From Puniceibacterium confluentis (GTDB lineage Bacteria; Pseudomonadota; Alphaproteobacteria; Rhodobacterales; Rhodobacteraceae): a stretch of DNA of 34,737 bases. Where the stretch lies: contig NZ_VOJI01000031.1 in assembly GCF_007923445.1 (NCBI RefSeq), positions 1-34,737 of the forward strand. The letters run 5' to 3'. This document shows positions 1 through 7,892 of this stretch, piece after piece. The notes under the pieces are model-generated. The model had not been told where the DNA came from. It did no database searches and saw nothing but the letters and a program-made list of their open reading frames with translations. Numbering within the stretch: position 1 is the stretch's first letter; every line of letters starts with the position of its first letter. The position numbers and the translations under genes were made by a program.

Positions 1-81
1 AGCGATGCGTTGTAGCTGGACCAGTTCGTCGTGCGATAGCGGATGGGAGATGGCTTGCTCATACCGCGCGTCTAACGCCAT
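1..81 (-). CDS. Partial unknown gene, N-terminal 27 codons only
   Basis: An open frame starts with ATG at 81 and runs leftwards out of the window; only 27 residues are visible (MALDARYEQA at the start, VQLQRIA at the edge). I do not recognise the family. A GGAGG Shine-Dalgarno-like stretch lies 17 bases before the ATG, farther than usual. An 8-bp perfect hairpin (82-100) fills the space, so the ribosome site and start would come together only if the hairpin forms. No other start codon lies in frame between them. Coding status is plausible but rests on a short stretch. Confidence 0.45.
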   Translation of the reverse strand, partial: MALDARYEQAISHPLSHDELVQLQRIA

Positions 82-100
82 GGATTCACGAAGTGAATCC
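82..100 (-). repeat. Perfect 8-bp inverted repeat with 3-base loop
   Basis: GGATTCAC (82-89) and GTGAATCC (93-100) are exact reverse complements around a GAA loop. The structure sits directly against the start codon of the partial minus-strand gene. It may be a translational control hairpin or the tip of a mobile or intergenic repeat. Confidence 0.6.
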
Positions 101-233
101 TCCGTCGTCAGACTTGTGCAACAACGCCCTCAAAACGCTTCCTTGGAAAGCAAGGGACTTACCACTACACAACGCTCGCTCAGATGCGCCCCGCATGGCC
201 GATTGAGCTTTCGACGAAAAGCCCGGGAAACTC

Positions 234-259
234 GTGGCGCCCCCTGTGGAGAGCGCCAC
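234..259 (-). terminator. Weak terminator-like hairpin after the amidase gene
   Basis: A 7-bp stem (234-240 with 253-259, GTGGCGC/GCGCCAC) and 12-base loop begin 8 bases after the amidase stop codon. No U-tract follows on the minus strand, so it may stabilise the 3' end rather than terminate. The remaining bases between 101 and 233 show no feature I can support. Confidence 0.35.
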
Positions 260-266
260 TTGGTTG

Positions 267-1637
267 TTACTTCGACGCGGGGAAGATGCTCTTGGATATC
301 ACGCCGTGTACGCCCCAGTTTCCGTCGACAACCTGAGTCACGCCGAAATCTGCCGCCACCGACATGAGCGACACCGCCTCGTCCTCGCCAAGACCTTTCG
401 CGGTCATCAGGAAGTGGCGCATTTTGCGGAAGGCGTCCCGCATCGCAGTGTCGATGGACGACTTGGAATAGATGTCGGACTGCGCGGCCTCGCCCAACTC
501 TGTCAGGTAATTGGCATAGCTGAATCCGTGCACCACCCATTCGCTGTCCGTCTCCAGTAGCGGATAGTCCAGACCTTGCAAAATGGTGCCCTGTTGGGCT
601 GCGGCCTTGTGCAGCACAACCTGCACCAGCCCGGTCATCGAGGTTTCGATGGCCGTGCCTGCCAGTTCGGAGTCACCCTGAGCGGCATGCGGGTCGCCTG
701 CGCTCAGCAGCGCACCCGGCACGGCGACGGGGTAATACATGGTTCCACCCTTGCCGATCCGCCAGTTGTCTATGTTTCCGCCGAAATAGGACGGCGGAAC
801 AGAGTCGACAAAATCGGCTTCGGCAGGCGCAACGCCCATCGTTCCGAAATGCATGCGGATGGGAATGCGCACGCCGTCAAGCGTCGGCAGTTTCTCGACC
901 GTGTCATGGTCGACCGGGACGCCGGGATAGTCGATCGTCTCGTGGACAACTCCAAAGGGGTCGGTCTGGGGGGTCCACTGAAACTTGTAGACCGCGTTTG
1001 CCCAGGTGCGCTCGCCCGAGGGATCGATTTCGAAGATCGTGATAACCTCTCGCCCCTTTGGCTCTTCGATCATGTCGTTGTAGTGAAACCCCCACCAGGC
1101 CGCTGCGTTCGATCCGAACGTCCTGCCCGCATACTCGGGGTTGCCCGAAGGTCGCGGCGCCATGTCGAGAATGCGCACCTCGAGGACATCGCCGGGTTCA
1201 GCGCCGCAGACATACACCGGGCCTGTCAGAATATGGACGCCGAATCCTTCACCCGCGCCACGACCGTAGACGGATGCGTCCATCGGTCCTGCGCCGCGGC
1301 GATCCACCCCCTTGGTTCCCGCGTCCCATGCGAACACGCTTTCCGCTCCGGGATCACCGGCAACCATCCGGGACGCGTCGTCGTTCGCGTGGTGGGTCAA
1401 GGTCTCCAGCGTGACATAGTCGCCGGAATGAACATAGGCCTGCGGGGCGCGATCCTTGCTGAAATAGCCCCAGTGCACCGTTTCGGAATTGGCGGGAATC
1501 AAATGGTGGGTCGGCACGGAAGCTGCCTCGCCGCATCCCTCCTGTGCACTGACCGAGCCTGCGGCAAGCAATGCTGCCATCGTCAGGCCATATGTTCGTT
1601 TTCCGAAGCTGTTGCCGCGTAAGTTGTTGAAATGCAT
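267..1637 (-). CDS. Secreted acetamidase/formamidase family protein
   Basis: This is a 456-residue protein of the FmdA/AmdA family, whose members hydrolyse formamide, acetamide or related short amides to ammonia and the acid. The start at 1637 is chosen because an AGAGG ribosome site lies 8 bases upstream and because it opens a clear Sec signal peptide (basic MHFNNLRGNSFGKR, then a hydrophobic stretch ending in SVSAQ). A longer frame to 1703 would bury that signal. The mature part shows the family's beta-rich layout (TVHWGYF near the front, GDVLEVRILD, GVHGVISKSIFP at the end). Its length is close to the family norm of about 400-450. The signal peptide is notable because characterised members are cytosolic, so ammonia release in the periplasm is inferred. 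The gene stands alone. Family confidence is high; the substrate is unknown. Confidence 0.85.
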   Translation of the reverse strand: MHFNNLRGNSFGKRTYGLTMAALLAAGSVSAQEGCGEAASVPTHHLIPANSETVHWGYFSKDRAPQAYVHSGDYVTLETLTHHANDDASRMVAGDPGAESVFAWDAGTKGVDRRGAGPMDASVYGRGAGEGFGVHILTGPVYVCGAEPGDVLEVRILDMAPRPSGNPEYAGRTFGSNAAAWWGFHYNDMIEEPKGREVITIFEIDPSGERTWANAVYKFQWTPQTDPFGVVHETIDYPGVPVDHDTVEKLPTLDGVRIPIRMHFGTMGVAPAEADFVDSVPPSYFGGNIDNWRIGKGGTMYYPVAVPGALLSAGDPHAAQGDSELAGTAIETSMTGLVQVVLHKAAAQQGTILQGLDYPLLETDSEWVVHGFSYANYLTELGEAAQSDIYSKSSIDTAMRDAFRKMRHFLMTAKGLGEDEAVSLMSVAADFGVTQVVDGNWGVHGVISKSIFPASK

Positions 1638-2304
1638 TCCGCACGCCTCTGGTAAGGATGTTAAAACGACTCGGACAATCCGGGTGCCGACAAAACCTGT
1701 CACGTCGGGATTGCCGTGATTTCACCGGCGGTCGATTGAATCGAGGCGTGTCGATGAAAAAACCCGCAACCTTGCAGCCTGATGCAGCGCTTTTGATACA
1801 AGTCAGCGGACTTATCTCGGCGCCATCGCCCGGCGCGCCGGCGCGTCGCACAGCTCGGGGCATTGATGTAAAACCGCGTCTGCGGTGGATTCACCACATG
1901 AGTCCATGCGGCTGGAGGGGCGGCATGACCGGGCCCGGACCCGCCCGCTAAAGCACGACGCGCCGGTCCGGCGACGGTCAAGCGCTTTGGCCCGTGCAGG
2001 AGTGGACGTGGCACAGGCCGCAAGTCGGCTGACAGGGCCGGTCGCCGGTCATCGCGAACGCAGCGGTCGGGGTCCTGTTTCAGCTGCCGCTCAGGCAGAC
2101 CACCAGAACGGTCGCCTGCCTGCCGCGACTGGCAGGGCTGGCCGGTCGCGGATGCTGCATGCCGTGCCGCAGGCAGATGACGCTGAAGGTTCAGCCCCCT
2201 ATCGCCGTGTCGCCGGTCCACCGACCCTTCCGGCGGACGGCACCGGCACCAAGTTTGCAGGCGACGGCGATTGGCGGGGCGGACGGCAGGGTTTCAGGGA
2301 CCGT
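1638..2304. other. Long intergenic stretch without a convincing gene
   Basis: About 660 bases separate the amidase start from the cobO stop. Frames that stay open here are low-complexity Arg/Pro/Ala products typical of GC-rich shadow reading, and I recognise no protein in any frame. The part next to the amidase should hold its promoter. Two small dyads are visible near 1873-1898 (CCGC-GTCT-GCGG and GTGG-ATTCA-CCAC). The rest may be a decayed gene next to the cobalamin genes, but I cannot show it. Confidence 0.4.
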
Positions 2305-2928
2305 TCAGAACTCGACGCCTGGCTGGGCAGCAATGCCCTGCTTGCGGAAAGGGTGTTTGATCTCTTGCATCTCGGTCACCAGGTCGGCAATTTCGATCAG
2401 CCGGTCGGGCGCATTGCGGCCCGTGATGACCACATGCGTCATCTCGGGCTTTTCGGTCAGCAGGAAGTCGGCGATTTCAGCGGCATCCAGGTAATCGTAG
2501 CGAAGCGCGATGTTCAGCTCGTCCAGCAGCACCATGCGGTTCAATGGATCGCGGATCAGCTCTTTGGCCTTTTCCCAGGCGCGCCGGGCCGCAGCGATAT
2601 CCCGTTCGCGGTCCTGCGTGTCCCAGGTGAATCCCTCGCCCATCACATGCACCTGACAGATGTCGGCGAACCGTTCCTTGAGCAGTTCGCGGTCGGCCGA
2701 GTGCATCGACCCCTTGATGAACTGCACGACCGCACAGGGAAAGCCGTGACCGATGCAGCGCAGGATCATGCCAAATCCGGAACTGCTTTTGCCTTTGCCA
2801 TTGCCGGTGTGAACAATGATCAGCCCCTTGGTCCTGGTCTTCTTGGCCATCATTTTCTTGCGCGCGGACTGGACCCTGGCCATGCGTTCGGCGTGCCGGG
2901 CGTTGTCGTCTGAAGTCTGTTCGGTCAC
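2305..2928 (-). CDS. cobO: Cob(I)yrinic acid a,c-diamide adenosyltransferase
   Basis: This 207-residue protein is of the CobO/BtuR/CobA family. These enzymes transfer the 5'-deoxyadenosyl group of ATP to reduced corrinoids, the step that makes adenosylcobalamin precursors or repairs scavenged corrinoids. A basic N-terminal segment (about residues 1-34) precedes the family's P-loop GNGKGKS (42-48). The following FGMILRCIGHG, VQFIKGS, VLLDELNIAL and VVITGRNAP blocks match CobO throughout, and the length fits the family (about 200). Its ATG overlaps the stop of the upstream binding-protein gene by 4 bases (ATGA), indicating translational coupling. It is therefore the last gene of the riboswitch-headed btuB unit, fitting adenosylation of imported B12. 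Confidence 0.95.
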   Translation of the reverse strand: MTEQTSDDNARHAERMARVQSARKKMMAKKTRTKGLIIVHTGNGKGKSSSGFGMILRCIGHGFPCAVVQFIKGSMHSADRELLKERFADICQVHVMGEGFTWDTQDRERDIAAARRAWEKAKELIRDPLNRMVLLDELNIALRYDYLDAAEIADFLLTEKPEMTHVVITGRNAPDRLIEIADLVTEMQEIKHPFRKQGIAAQPGVEF

Positions 2929-3785
2929 GGGTTCTTCCTGCTGGTGAGGGCTGCGCGGGCGTCTGCGACGTCCTGGACCGCGCGCAGCGTGAGGGGGGTG
3001 CCGCAGACCCAGTCGGAGGTGCTGAAGATCACCCTGTTGTCCTGGGCGTAGTGCGACAGCACCGGGTGAAACGCGGTGTCTTCGGACCGGGAATGCCCGC
3101 CATAGCGCGGTGACGAGATAAGGACATCGGGCGCCTGCTGGACAAGCTGTTCCAGATCCAGCCGACCGCCGCCGGTCATGCCCAGTTCCTGCGTCAGATT
3201 GCGGAATCCTCCGGTGGTGACGATGTCATGGCTCAGCGTGTCGGCGCCCAGCGAATAGCCGTTGGGGTAATAGAAGGCCGCGACCGGCGCGTCCGGACCG
3301 GCCCGCGAGGCCGCCTGCAACCGGGCTTCGACCCCGCTCGCCAGGGCCTCGGCGCGGCCAGTCTGCTGCAACAGCCCACCCATCGTCCGGATCTGTTCCG
3401 GAATTTCCGCCAGCGACGTGGTGATCGCGAACTGCTCGACCACAACGCCCATCGCCCGCAACATGTCCAGGGTTGCCCGTTCTGAATAGCGTCCGGCAAC
3501 CAGAACGTCGGGGGCCGAGAGAAAAATCTCTTCGGCCCGCCCACTGTTGCGCGGATAGGACCGCGCCTGCTGTGCCAGCGAGGACGAGCGCGGATCGTCG
3601 GACAGACGGCTGAGCGAGACGATCTGTTCCGGATCCGCCAGCAACAGGACCAACTGATCCGTGCAGAGGTTCATCGACACCACGCGCGGCAATTCCCCGG
3701 CCAGACCCGCCACCGGCATCGCTCCCAGCCATCCGGCCAGGAGCGTCCGCCACAACCGCCTAGAAATCGGTGCGGATACCGACAT
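2925..3785 (-). CDS. btuF: Periplasmic cobalamin-binding protein, BtuF-like
   Basis: This 286-residue ABC-type periplasmic binding protein belongs to the BtuF/FepB/FhuD helical-backbone class. The chosen start (3785) opens a signal peptide with an RRLWR basic end, a hydrophobic LLAGWLGAMPVAG core and an LAG cleavage region. The mature start (LPRVVSMNLCTDQLVLLLADP) is the characteristic first lobe, and the later DVLISSPRYGG and VCGTPLTLRAVQDV stretches fit the second lobe. The gene starts inside the last 26 bases of btuB and ends overlapping cobO. This context and the B12 riboswitch upstream argue for a corrinoid ligand rather than a siderophore. No BtuC/BtuD permease or ATPase is encoded in the window, so the partner must lie elsewhere. 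Assignment as B12-binding is inferred from context; the fold class is clear. Confidence 0.85.
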   Translation of the reverse strand: MSVSAPISRRLWRTLLAGWLGAMPVAGLAGELPRVVSMNLCTDQLVLLLADPEQIVSLSRLSDDPRSSSLAQQARSYPRNSGRAEEIFLSAPDVLVAGRYSERATLDMLRAMGVVVEQFAITTSLAEIPEQIRTMGGLLQQTGRAEALASGVEARLQAASRAGPDAPVAAFYYPNGYSLGADTLSHDIVTTGGFRNLTQELGMTGGGRLDLEQLVQQAPDVLISSPRYGGHSRSEDTAFHPVLSHYAQDNRVIFSTSDWVCGTPLTLRAVQDVADARAALTSRKNP

Positions 3786-5559
3786 AAAGCGCCCTTTCGG
3801 AGGTGTTGTAGCCGCGCACTGTCTCATACTCCTCGTCCGTCAGGTTGCGCACCGTGGCATAGGCCTGGGTCCGGTCGCTGAGATCGTAGCGTGCCGTAAG
3901 GTCCACCAGCGTATAGTCGTCCAGTGGCGTCGGCATGCCGAATCCGTCGAGAATATCCGCCACGCGGGTGACTGTCAGCCCGGTCGAGACACGGTCGGTC
4001 ACTTCCAGATCTGCCGACAGGGACAGTTCGTGACGCGGCACACGGGTCAGACGATCGCCATCGGTTTCAGCAAGCGTATAGGTGTAGTTGCCGGACAGGC
4101 TCAGCCGGTCCGAGACGGGGTAGGCTGCGGACAGTTCGACCCCCTTGGACACGGTGGTCCCGGGCACCTGGGCATAGCCGCCACTGGCAAAGTCGTATTG
4201 GATCAGGTTGTCGATCTCGATGTAAAAGGCGGTGGCGCGCAGCGTGCCGGCCTGCCCGATCTGCTGTTCGACACCAAGATCGAAACTGCGGCTGGTCTCG
4301 GATTCCAGATCCGTTCCGGCATAGGGGCCAAAGCGTTCATAGAGTGACGGCGCCCGGTAGCCGGTGCCGAACGAGCTGCGCACCGTCGTCGCCCCCGTGG
4401 CCCGCCAGGCCAGCGCTGCCCGGCCGGAAAACGCGCCGTCAAAATCCGAATAGTCGTCATAGCGCAGCGTCGCGGAAATTTCCAGATCGTCGCGCGGGGC
4501 AAGCTTGACTTCACCGAAGGCGGCAGCGTTCGAGGCGTCGAAATCGCTGCCGTCCAGCGCCGCGCGCTCTTCGGTCCAGTCCAGACCAAAGGCCAGTTCC
4601 GCCATCGGCGACAGGGTCACCCGACCCAGGTAGGCCGCCTTCAGCCGTTCGCCGATGAATTCCTTGGTATAGCCGCCCGCGTCGTAGCGGTCGCTGCGAA
4701 AGCCGCTGAGCGAGACTTCGTGCAGCCACGCGCCACTGGCGAATTCGGCAAAGGCGCGCAGTCCCGAACGTTCTTCGACGGTGTCACCGCTGCTGTTGCT
4801 CGACGAGCGGTCGAATTCCGAGGTGCCATCCGACCACAACCCCGAGACACCGACACGCAGGGCATCGGTCAGCTGGTAGGCTGCAAACAGGTTGGCCGAG
4901 GTCTGCGCAAAACCGTCGTCTTCGTCATCGCTGTCGCGGGCCGAGAACCCGTCTGTTGTCACCCGGCTCAGGCTGAATGCCAGTTCGGCGCGGGCATCGC
5001 GGAATCCGACACTGCCGGTCGCGGTGCGGGTATTGAAACTGCCGTATTCAAGCGACGCGCGTCCCGAAACGCCATCGGCGTCCGGTCGCCAGGACTGTAC
5101 GTCGATCATCCCGGCGATTGCGTCCGAGCCATAGATCGCCGACTGAGTGCCCTTGACCAGAGTGATCCGGTCCAGCGTGCCCGACGTCAGCGTGCCGAAA
5201 TTGAAGCTGGTCTGCGTGCTCGAGGGATCGGTGACTTCGATCCCGTCAACGCGCACGCCAAGATAGCTGGCATCCAGTCCGCGCACCCGCACCGCGGCCC
5301 GCGTACCCAGGCCGCCATTGGCACTGACCGTCACGCCCGGAAGGGCCGCGAGGCTGTCGCCCACCGCAGACCCGCCCTGCCCCAGATCGTCGCTGTCCAG
5401 CAGGTCGATCGTTGCGCCTGTGGCATCCAGCGTCGTGGGCAGCAGGCCGCCGTAGACCGTGATCGGGTCGAGGTCGATCACCGCGCCCGACTGCGCCGCG
5501 ATCTGCGACGGCATCAGCGCGGCCGAGCACAGGAGAATATGTCTGATAGAGTTTTTCAA
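3760..5559 (-). CDS. btuB: TonB-dependent cobalamin receptor BtuB
   Basis: This is an outer-membrane TonB-dependent receptor of about 599 residues, close to the BtuB length. It would bring corrinoids into the periplasm using TonB energy. An early TonB-box-like ITVYGG segment is followed by the plug domain (GDSLAALPGVTVSANGG, VRVRGLDASYLGVRVDGIEV, RITLVKGTQSAIYGSDAIAG). The barrel contains YRAPSLYERFGPYAG and ends in the typical aromatic YVGIRTDF strand. No ATG gives a good signal peptide. TTG at 5559 opens a compact one (KNSIRHILL core, cleavage at IAAQ) with a GGA 8 bases upstream. A second TTG at 5589 lies inside a hairpin (5582-5596) and is less likely. A cobalamin riboswitch lies in the leader, and btuF and cobO follow with overlaps. 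Confidence 0.92.
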   Translation of the reverse strand: MKNSIRHILLCSAALMPSQIAAQSGAVIDLDPITVYGGLLPTTLDATGATIDLLDSDDLGQGGSAVGDSLAALPGVTVSANGGLGTRAAVRVRGLDASYLGVRVDGIEVTDPSSTQTSFNFGTLTSGTLDRITLVKGTQSAIYGSDAIAGMIDVQSWRPDADGVSGRASLEYGSFNTRTATGSVGFRDARAELAFSLSRVTTDGFSARDSDDEDDGFAQTSANLFAAYQLTDALRVGVSGLWSDGTSEFDRSSSNSSGDTVEERSGLRAFAEFASGAWLHEVSLSGFRSDRYDAGGYTKEFIGERLKAAYLGRVTLSPMAELAFGLDWTEERAALDGSDFDASNAAAFGEVKLAPRDDLEISATLRYDDYSDFDGAFSGRAALAWRATGATTVRSSFGTGYRAPSLYERFGPYAGTDLESETSRSFDLGVEQQIGQAGTLRATAFYIEIDNLIQYDFASGGYAQVPGTTVSKGVELSAAYPVSDRLSLSGNYTYTLAETDGDRLTRVPRHELSLSADLEVTDRVSTGLTVTRVADILDGFGMPTPLDDYTLVDLTARYDLSDRTQAYATVRNLTDEEYETVRGYNTSERALYVGIRTDF

Positions 5560-5581
5560 AAGGTTGTTCCAAGCCAGATGT

Positions 5582-5596
5582 CCGGCCAATGGCCGG
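5582..5596 (-). promoter_or_regulatory. Hairpin before btuB start, candidate expression platform
   Basis: CCGGCC and GGCCGG flank a 3-base loop, forming a 6-bp stem about 22 bases before the preferred btuB TTG start and after the riboswitch aptamer. No long U-tract follows, so control of translation initiation seems likelier than transcription termination. This is inference from position. Confidence 0.4.
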
Positions 5597-5711
5597 CAAG
5601 GTTTTCGGTTTTATCTGGAGTGGGAGATCCCGCCCGCAGATGGTGAACGACACCACTGCGGAAACTTCCGCCGCCCTGACGCGCCCCGCGCCCGGACCGG
5701 GTGTTCGCTTC

Positions 5712-5880
5712 TGGCAGGTCTCCTGACTTGCGGGTCAACGCTTGGCTGGCCTTCCCGACCGGTGTCCCGGCAGTGGCATGTTCAGCTTCGCTCGCCGCTC
5801 ACAGTTGCGGGGGCAGTCGTGGAATTCCCGAATGGGGCACCACGTTCCCTTTTCACCGGACAGCCAACACAGGTTGGACG
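5712..5880 (-). promoter_or_regulatory. Cobalamin riboswitch upstream of btuB
   Basis: Read on the minus strand, the conserved cobalamin aptamer blocks appear in order. They are GGTGAAAAGGGAACGTGGTG (about 5838-5857), ACTGCCCCCGCAACTGTGAG (about 5799-5818), GCCACTG (5771-5777) and the B12 box AAGTCAGGAGACCTGCC (5713-5729). All are close to consensus and spacing is normal. The element lies about 150 bases before the btuB start, so adenosylcobalamin should repress the btuB-btuF-cobO unit. The cobC gene upstream ends at 5960, leaving room for a promoter of the riboswitch transcript in 5880-5959. Exact aptamer ends are approximate. Confidence 0.95.
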
Positions 5881-5959
5881 CCCAGACCGAAAGCCCCCCG
5901 TTACAACCACTCCGGGCGGGTGGCGTCAATAGGGCAAACGGCCTACCTTCGACGGAAGT

Positions 5960-6940
5960 CTAAGCCCTCGCCGCTGTCAGGGCAGAGGCAAGCCGGGACC
6001 AGCCGGACGCATCGGGCGGCAGCCCAAGGCGGATCCAGTGACGCGAATAGGGAAAGATCCGGCTCCAGATCCTCTGCCCGGCGAGCGTGGCCTGCGCCTC
6101 TCCGGCATCGGGCGTGTGATAGGTGCGAAACAGCGGTGTCCCGCCAACCACCTGCCAGCCTGCCGCCTGCGCCAGGGCATCCAGCCGTGTGGCATCCGCG
6201 CGCAACCTGGTGGTGGTGCGCTGCGCCCAGCCGGTGTCTTGCAGGGCCCGCACCGCCACGGTGACGGCCAGACCCGACACCGGCCAGGGACCGATCCTGT
6301 CGCGCAGCTGCGTCGCCATCCCGGGCGCGCAGAGCGCAAAGCCAAGGCGCAGACCGGCAAGCCCGTAGAATTTGCCGAACGAGCGCAGGACAATCAGGTT
6401 CGCCGGCACAGGCCCGGCAAGGCTGGCAACGGACAGCGCCGGGTCCGGATCGACAAAGCTTTCGTCGACGACCAGCACCCCCACCCGGTCTGCCAGCTGC
6501 CGCAAGGCCTGGGGCGCATGGCGCCGGCCGTCCGGATTGTTGGGGTTGACCACCACGGCAAGATCGCTGCCGCCCAGCCCGGCAATGTCCCTGCAATCCG
6601 CAACCTGCCATCCGGCGGCCCGCAGCGCCGCGGCGTGTTCATTGTAGGTCGGCGTCAGGACAGCCGCCTGCCCCGGCGCCCGCAGCAGCGGCACCAACTG
6701 GATCGCCGCCTGCGCCCCCGCCGTCGCCACGACCTCGAGATTCGTGGCGTAGCGCTGCGCAGCGGCCCGCTCCAGCCGGGTCAGGCTGCTGCGTTCCGGC
6801 AGACGGGTCCAGGCCTCGGCGGGCAGCGGTCCGACCGGATAGGGCACCGGGTTGATCCCGGTGGACAGGTCCAGCCAATCCGAACTGTCGCCGCCATAGC
6901 GGGCCGCCGCCGCCTGCAAATCCCCGCCATGATCCCGCAT
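5960..6940 (-). CDS. cobC: CobC-type PLP aminotransferase/threonine-phosphate decarboxylase
   Basis: This 326-residue fold-type I PLP enzyme belongs to the CobC/CobD(Salmonella) family. It would decarboxylate L-threonine-phosphate to aminopropanol phosphate for the cobalamin nucleotide loop. The start at 6940 is chosen because MRDHGGDL is the usual family N-terminus and an AGGGG site lies 8 bases upstream; an ATG at 6964 adds eight odd residues. LDLSTGINP, NPNNPDG (132-138), the VVDESF strand and the PLP-lysine motif SFGKFYGLAGLRLG (Lys190) are all present. The length is near the family norm of 330-360. It starts 10 bases after the cobD/cbiB stop and closes a three-gene operon with a threonine kinase homolog, which supports the threonine-phosphate decarboxylase role. 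Confidence 0.9.
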   Translation of the reverse strand: MRDHGGDLQAAAARYGGDSSDWLDLSTGINPVPYPVGPLPAEAWTRLPERSSLTRLERAAAQRYATNLEVVATAGAQAAIQLVPLLRAPGQAAVLTPTYNEHAAALRAAGWQVADCRDIAGLGGSDLAVVVNPNNPDGRRHAPQALRQLADRVGVLVVDESFVDPDPALSVASLAGPVPANLIVLRSFGKFYGLAGLRLGFALCAPGMATQLRDRIGPWPVSGLAVTVAVRALQDTGWAQRTTTRLRADATRLDALAQAAGWQVVGGTPLFRTYHTPDAGEAQATLAGQRIWSRIFPYSRHWIRLGLPPDASGWSRLASALTAARA

Positions 6941-6950
6941 CCCGTCGCCC

Positions 6951-7892
6951 CTATACCAGCGCAATCAGCGCGATTCCGCAGACCAGGACAAACATTGCTC
7001 GCCGGTACAGCACAAGCCCCCGCCGCAGGTCCGCTGCCTGCGGATCCGGGGCGCCGGGATTGAGCCAGGCCTCTTCGGCCACACGGCTGGCATAGATGCG
7101 CGGCCCGGACAGGCGTACGCCCAGCGCCCCGGCCATCGCGGCCTCGGGCCAGCCGGCGTTGGGCGAGCGGTGCTGGCGCGCATCGCGCAGCATCACCGAG
7201 GCCGACCGGCGTATCCGGCTCGACGCCAACGCAAACAGCAAACCGGTCAGTCGGGCCGGAAGCAGATTCACCAGATCGTCCAGTCGGGCCGCCACCATCC
7301 CGAAACTTTCGTAGCGCTGCGTGCGATGCCCGATCATCGAATCGAGCGTGTTGATCGCCTTGTAGCCCACCAGCCCGGGCAATCCGAACACCAGCCCCCA
7401 GAACACCGGCGCGACAACGCCGTCCGAGGCATTTTCCGCCAGGCTTTCCAGAGCAGCGCGCGCAATCCCGGCCTCGTCCAGCGCGCTCGGATCCCGGCCC
7501 ACGATCATGGCCACCGCCGCGCGGGCCGCCGCAGTATCCCCCTCCCGCAGCGGCCGCGCCACCGCCGCCACGTGATCAAACAGCGATCTCGGGGCAAGAA
7601 ACGGCCAGGCAAGCCCTGCCGCCAGAACCATGCCGATCCATCCGCCGGGCAAGAGTTGGCCCACCAGCCAGGTCGCCGACACGCAGAGGCCCAGCACAGT
7701 GGCAACCGTCGCGGCGCCGCGCATGTGCTGCACCGCTGCCGCGTCAGCGGGGCGGTTCAACGCCGCCTCGAGCCGCGCTATAAGCCATCCGATCCAGGTC
7801 ACCGGGTGACCGATCCTGCGAAACAGCGCCGCAGGCCAGCCGAGCGCGGCTTCGATCAGAAACCCCAATAGCAGCGCAGCGGCAAAGCTCAT
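6951..7892 (-). CDS. cobD: Adenosylcobinamide-phosphate synthase CobD/CbiB
   Basis: This 313-residue polytopic inner-membrane protein is of the CbiB/CobD family. It attaches aminopropanol (phosphate) to adenosylcobyric acid, giving adenosylcobinamide (phosphate). Family blocks are plain: GHPVTWIGWLIARLE near the N-terminus, the LAENASDGVVAPVFWGLVFG segment, YKAINTLDSMIGHR, and RSPNAGWPEAAMAGALGVRL near the C-terminus. Several hydrophobic stretches fit membrane helices. The ATG overlaps the stop of the upstream kinase gene by 4 bases. The gene between a threonine kinase and CobC is expected, since their product is its substrate. The name follows the aerobic-pathway nomenclature (cobD = cbiB); the Salmonella cobD is a different enzyme. 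Confidence 0.96.
   Translation of the reverse strand: MSFAAALLLGFLIEAALGWPAALFRRIGHPVTWIGWLIARLEAALNRPADAAAVQHMRGAATVATVLGLCVSATWLVGQLLPGGWIGMVLAAGLAWPFLAPRSLFDHVAAVARPLREGDTAAARAAVAMIVGRDPSALDEAGIARAALESLAENASDGVVAPVFWGLVFGLPGLVGYKAINTLDSMIGHRTQRYESFGMVAARLDDLVNLLPARLTGLLFALASSRIRRSASVMLRDARQHRSPNAGWPEAAMAGALGVRLSGPRIYASRVAEEAWLNPGAPDPQAADLRRGLVLYRRAMFVLVCGIALIALV

Noticed and set aside
1885-2913. Long plus-strand open frame of 342 codons across the gap and antisense to cobO
   Set aside because: Over half lies antisense to the unmistakable cobO gene, and its product is low-complexity Arg/Gly/Ala without recognisable domains.
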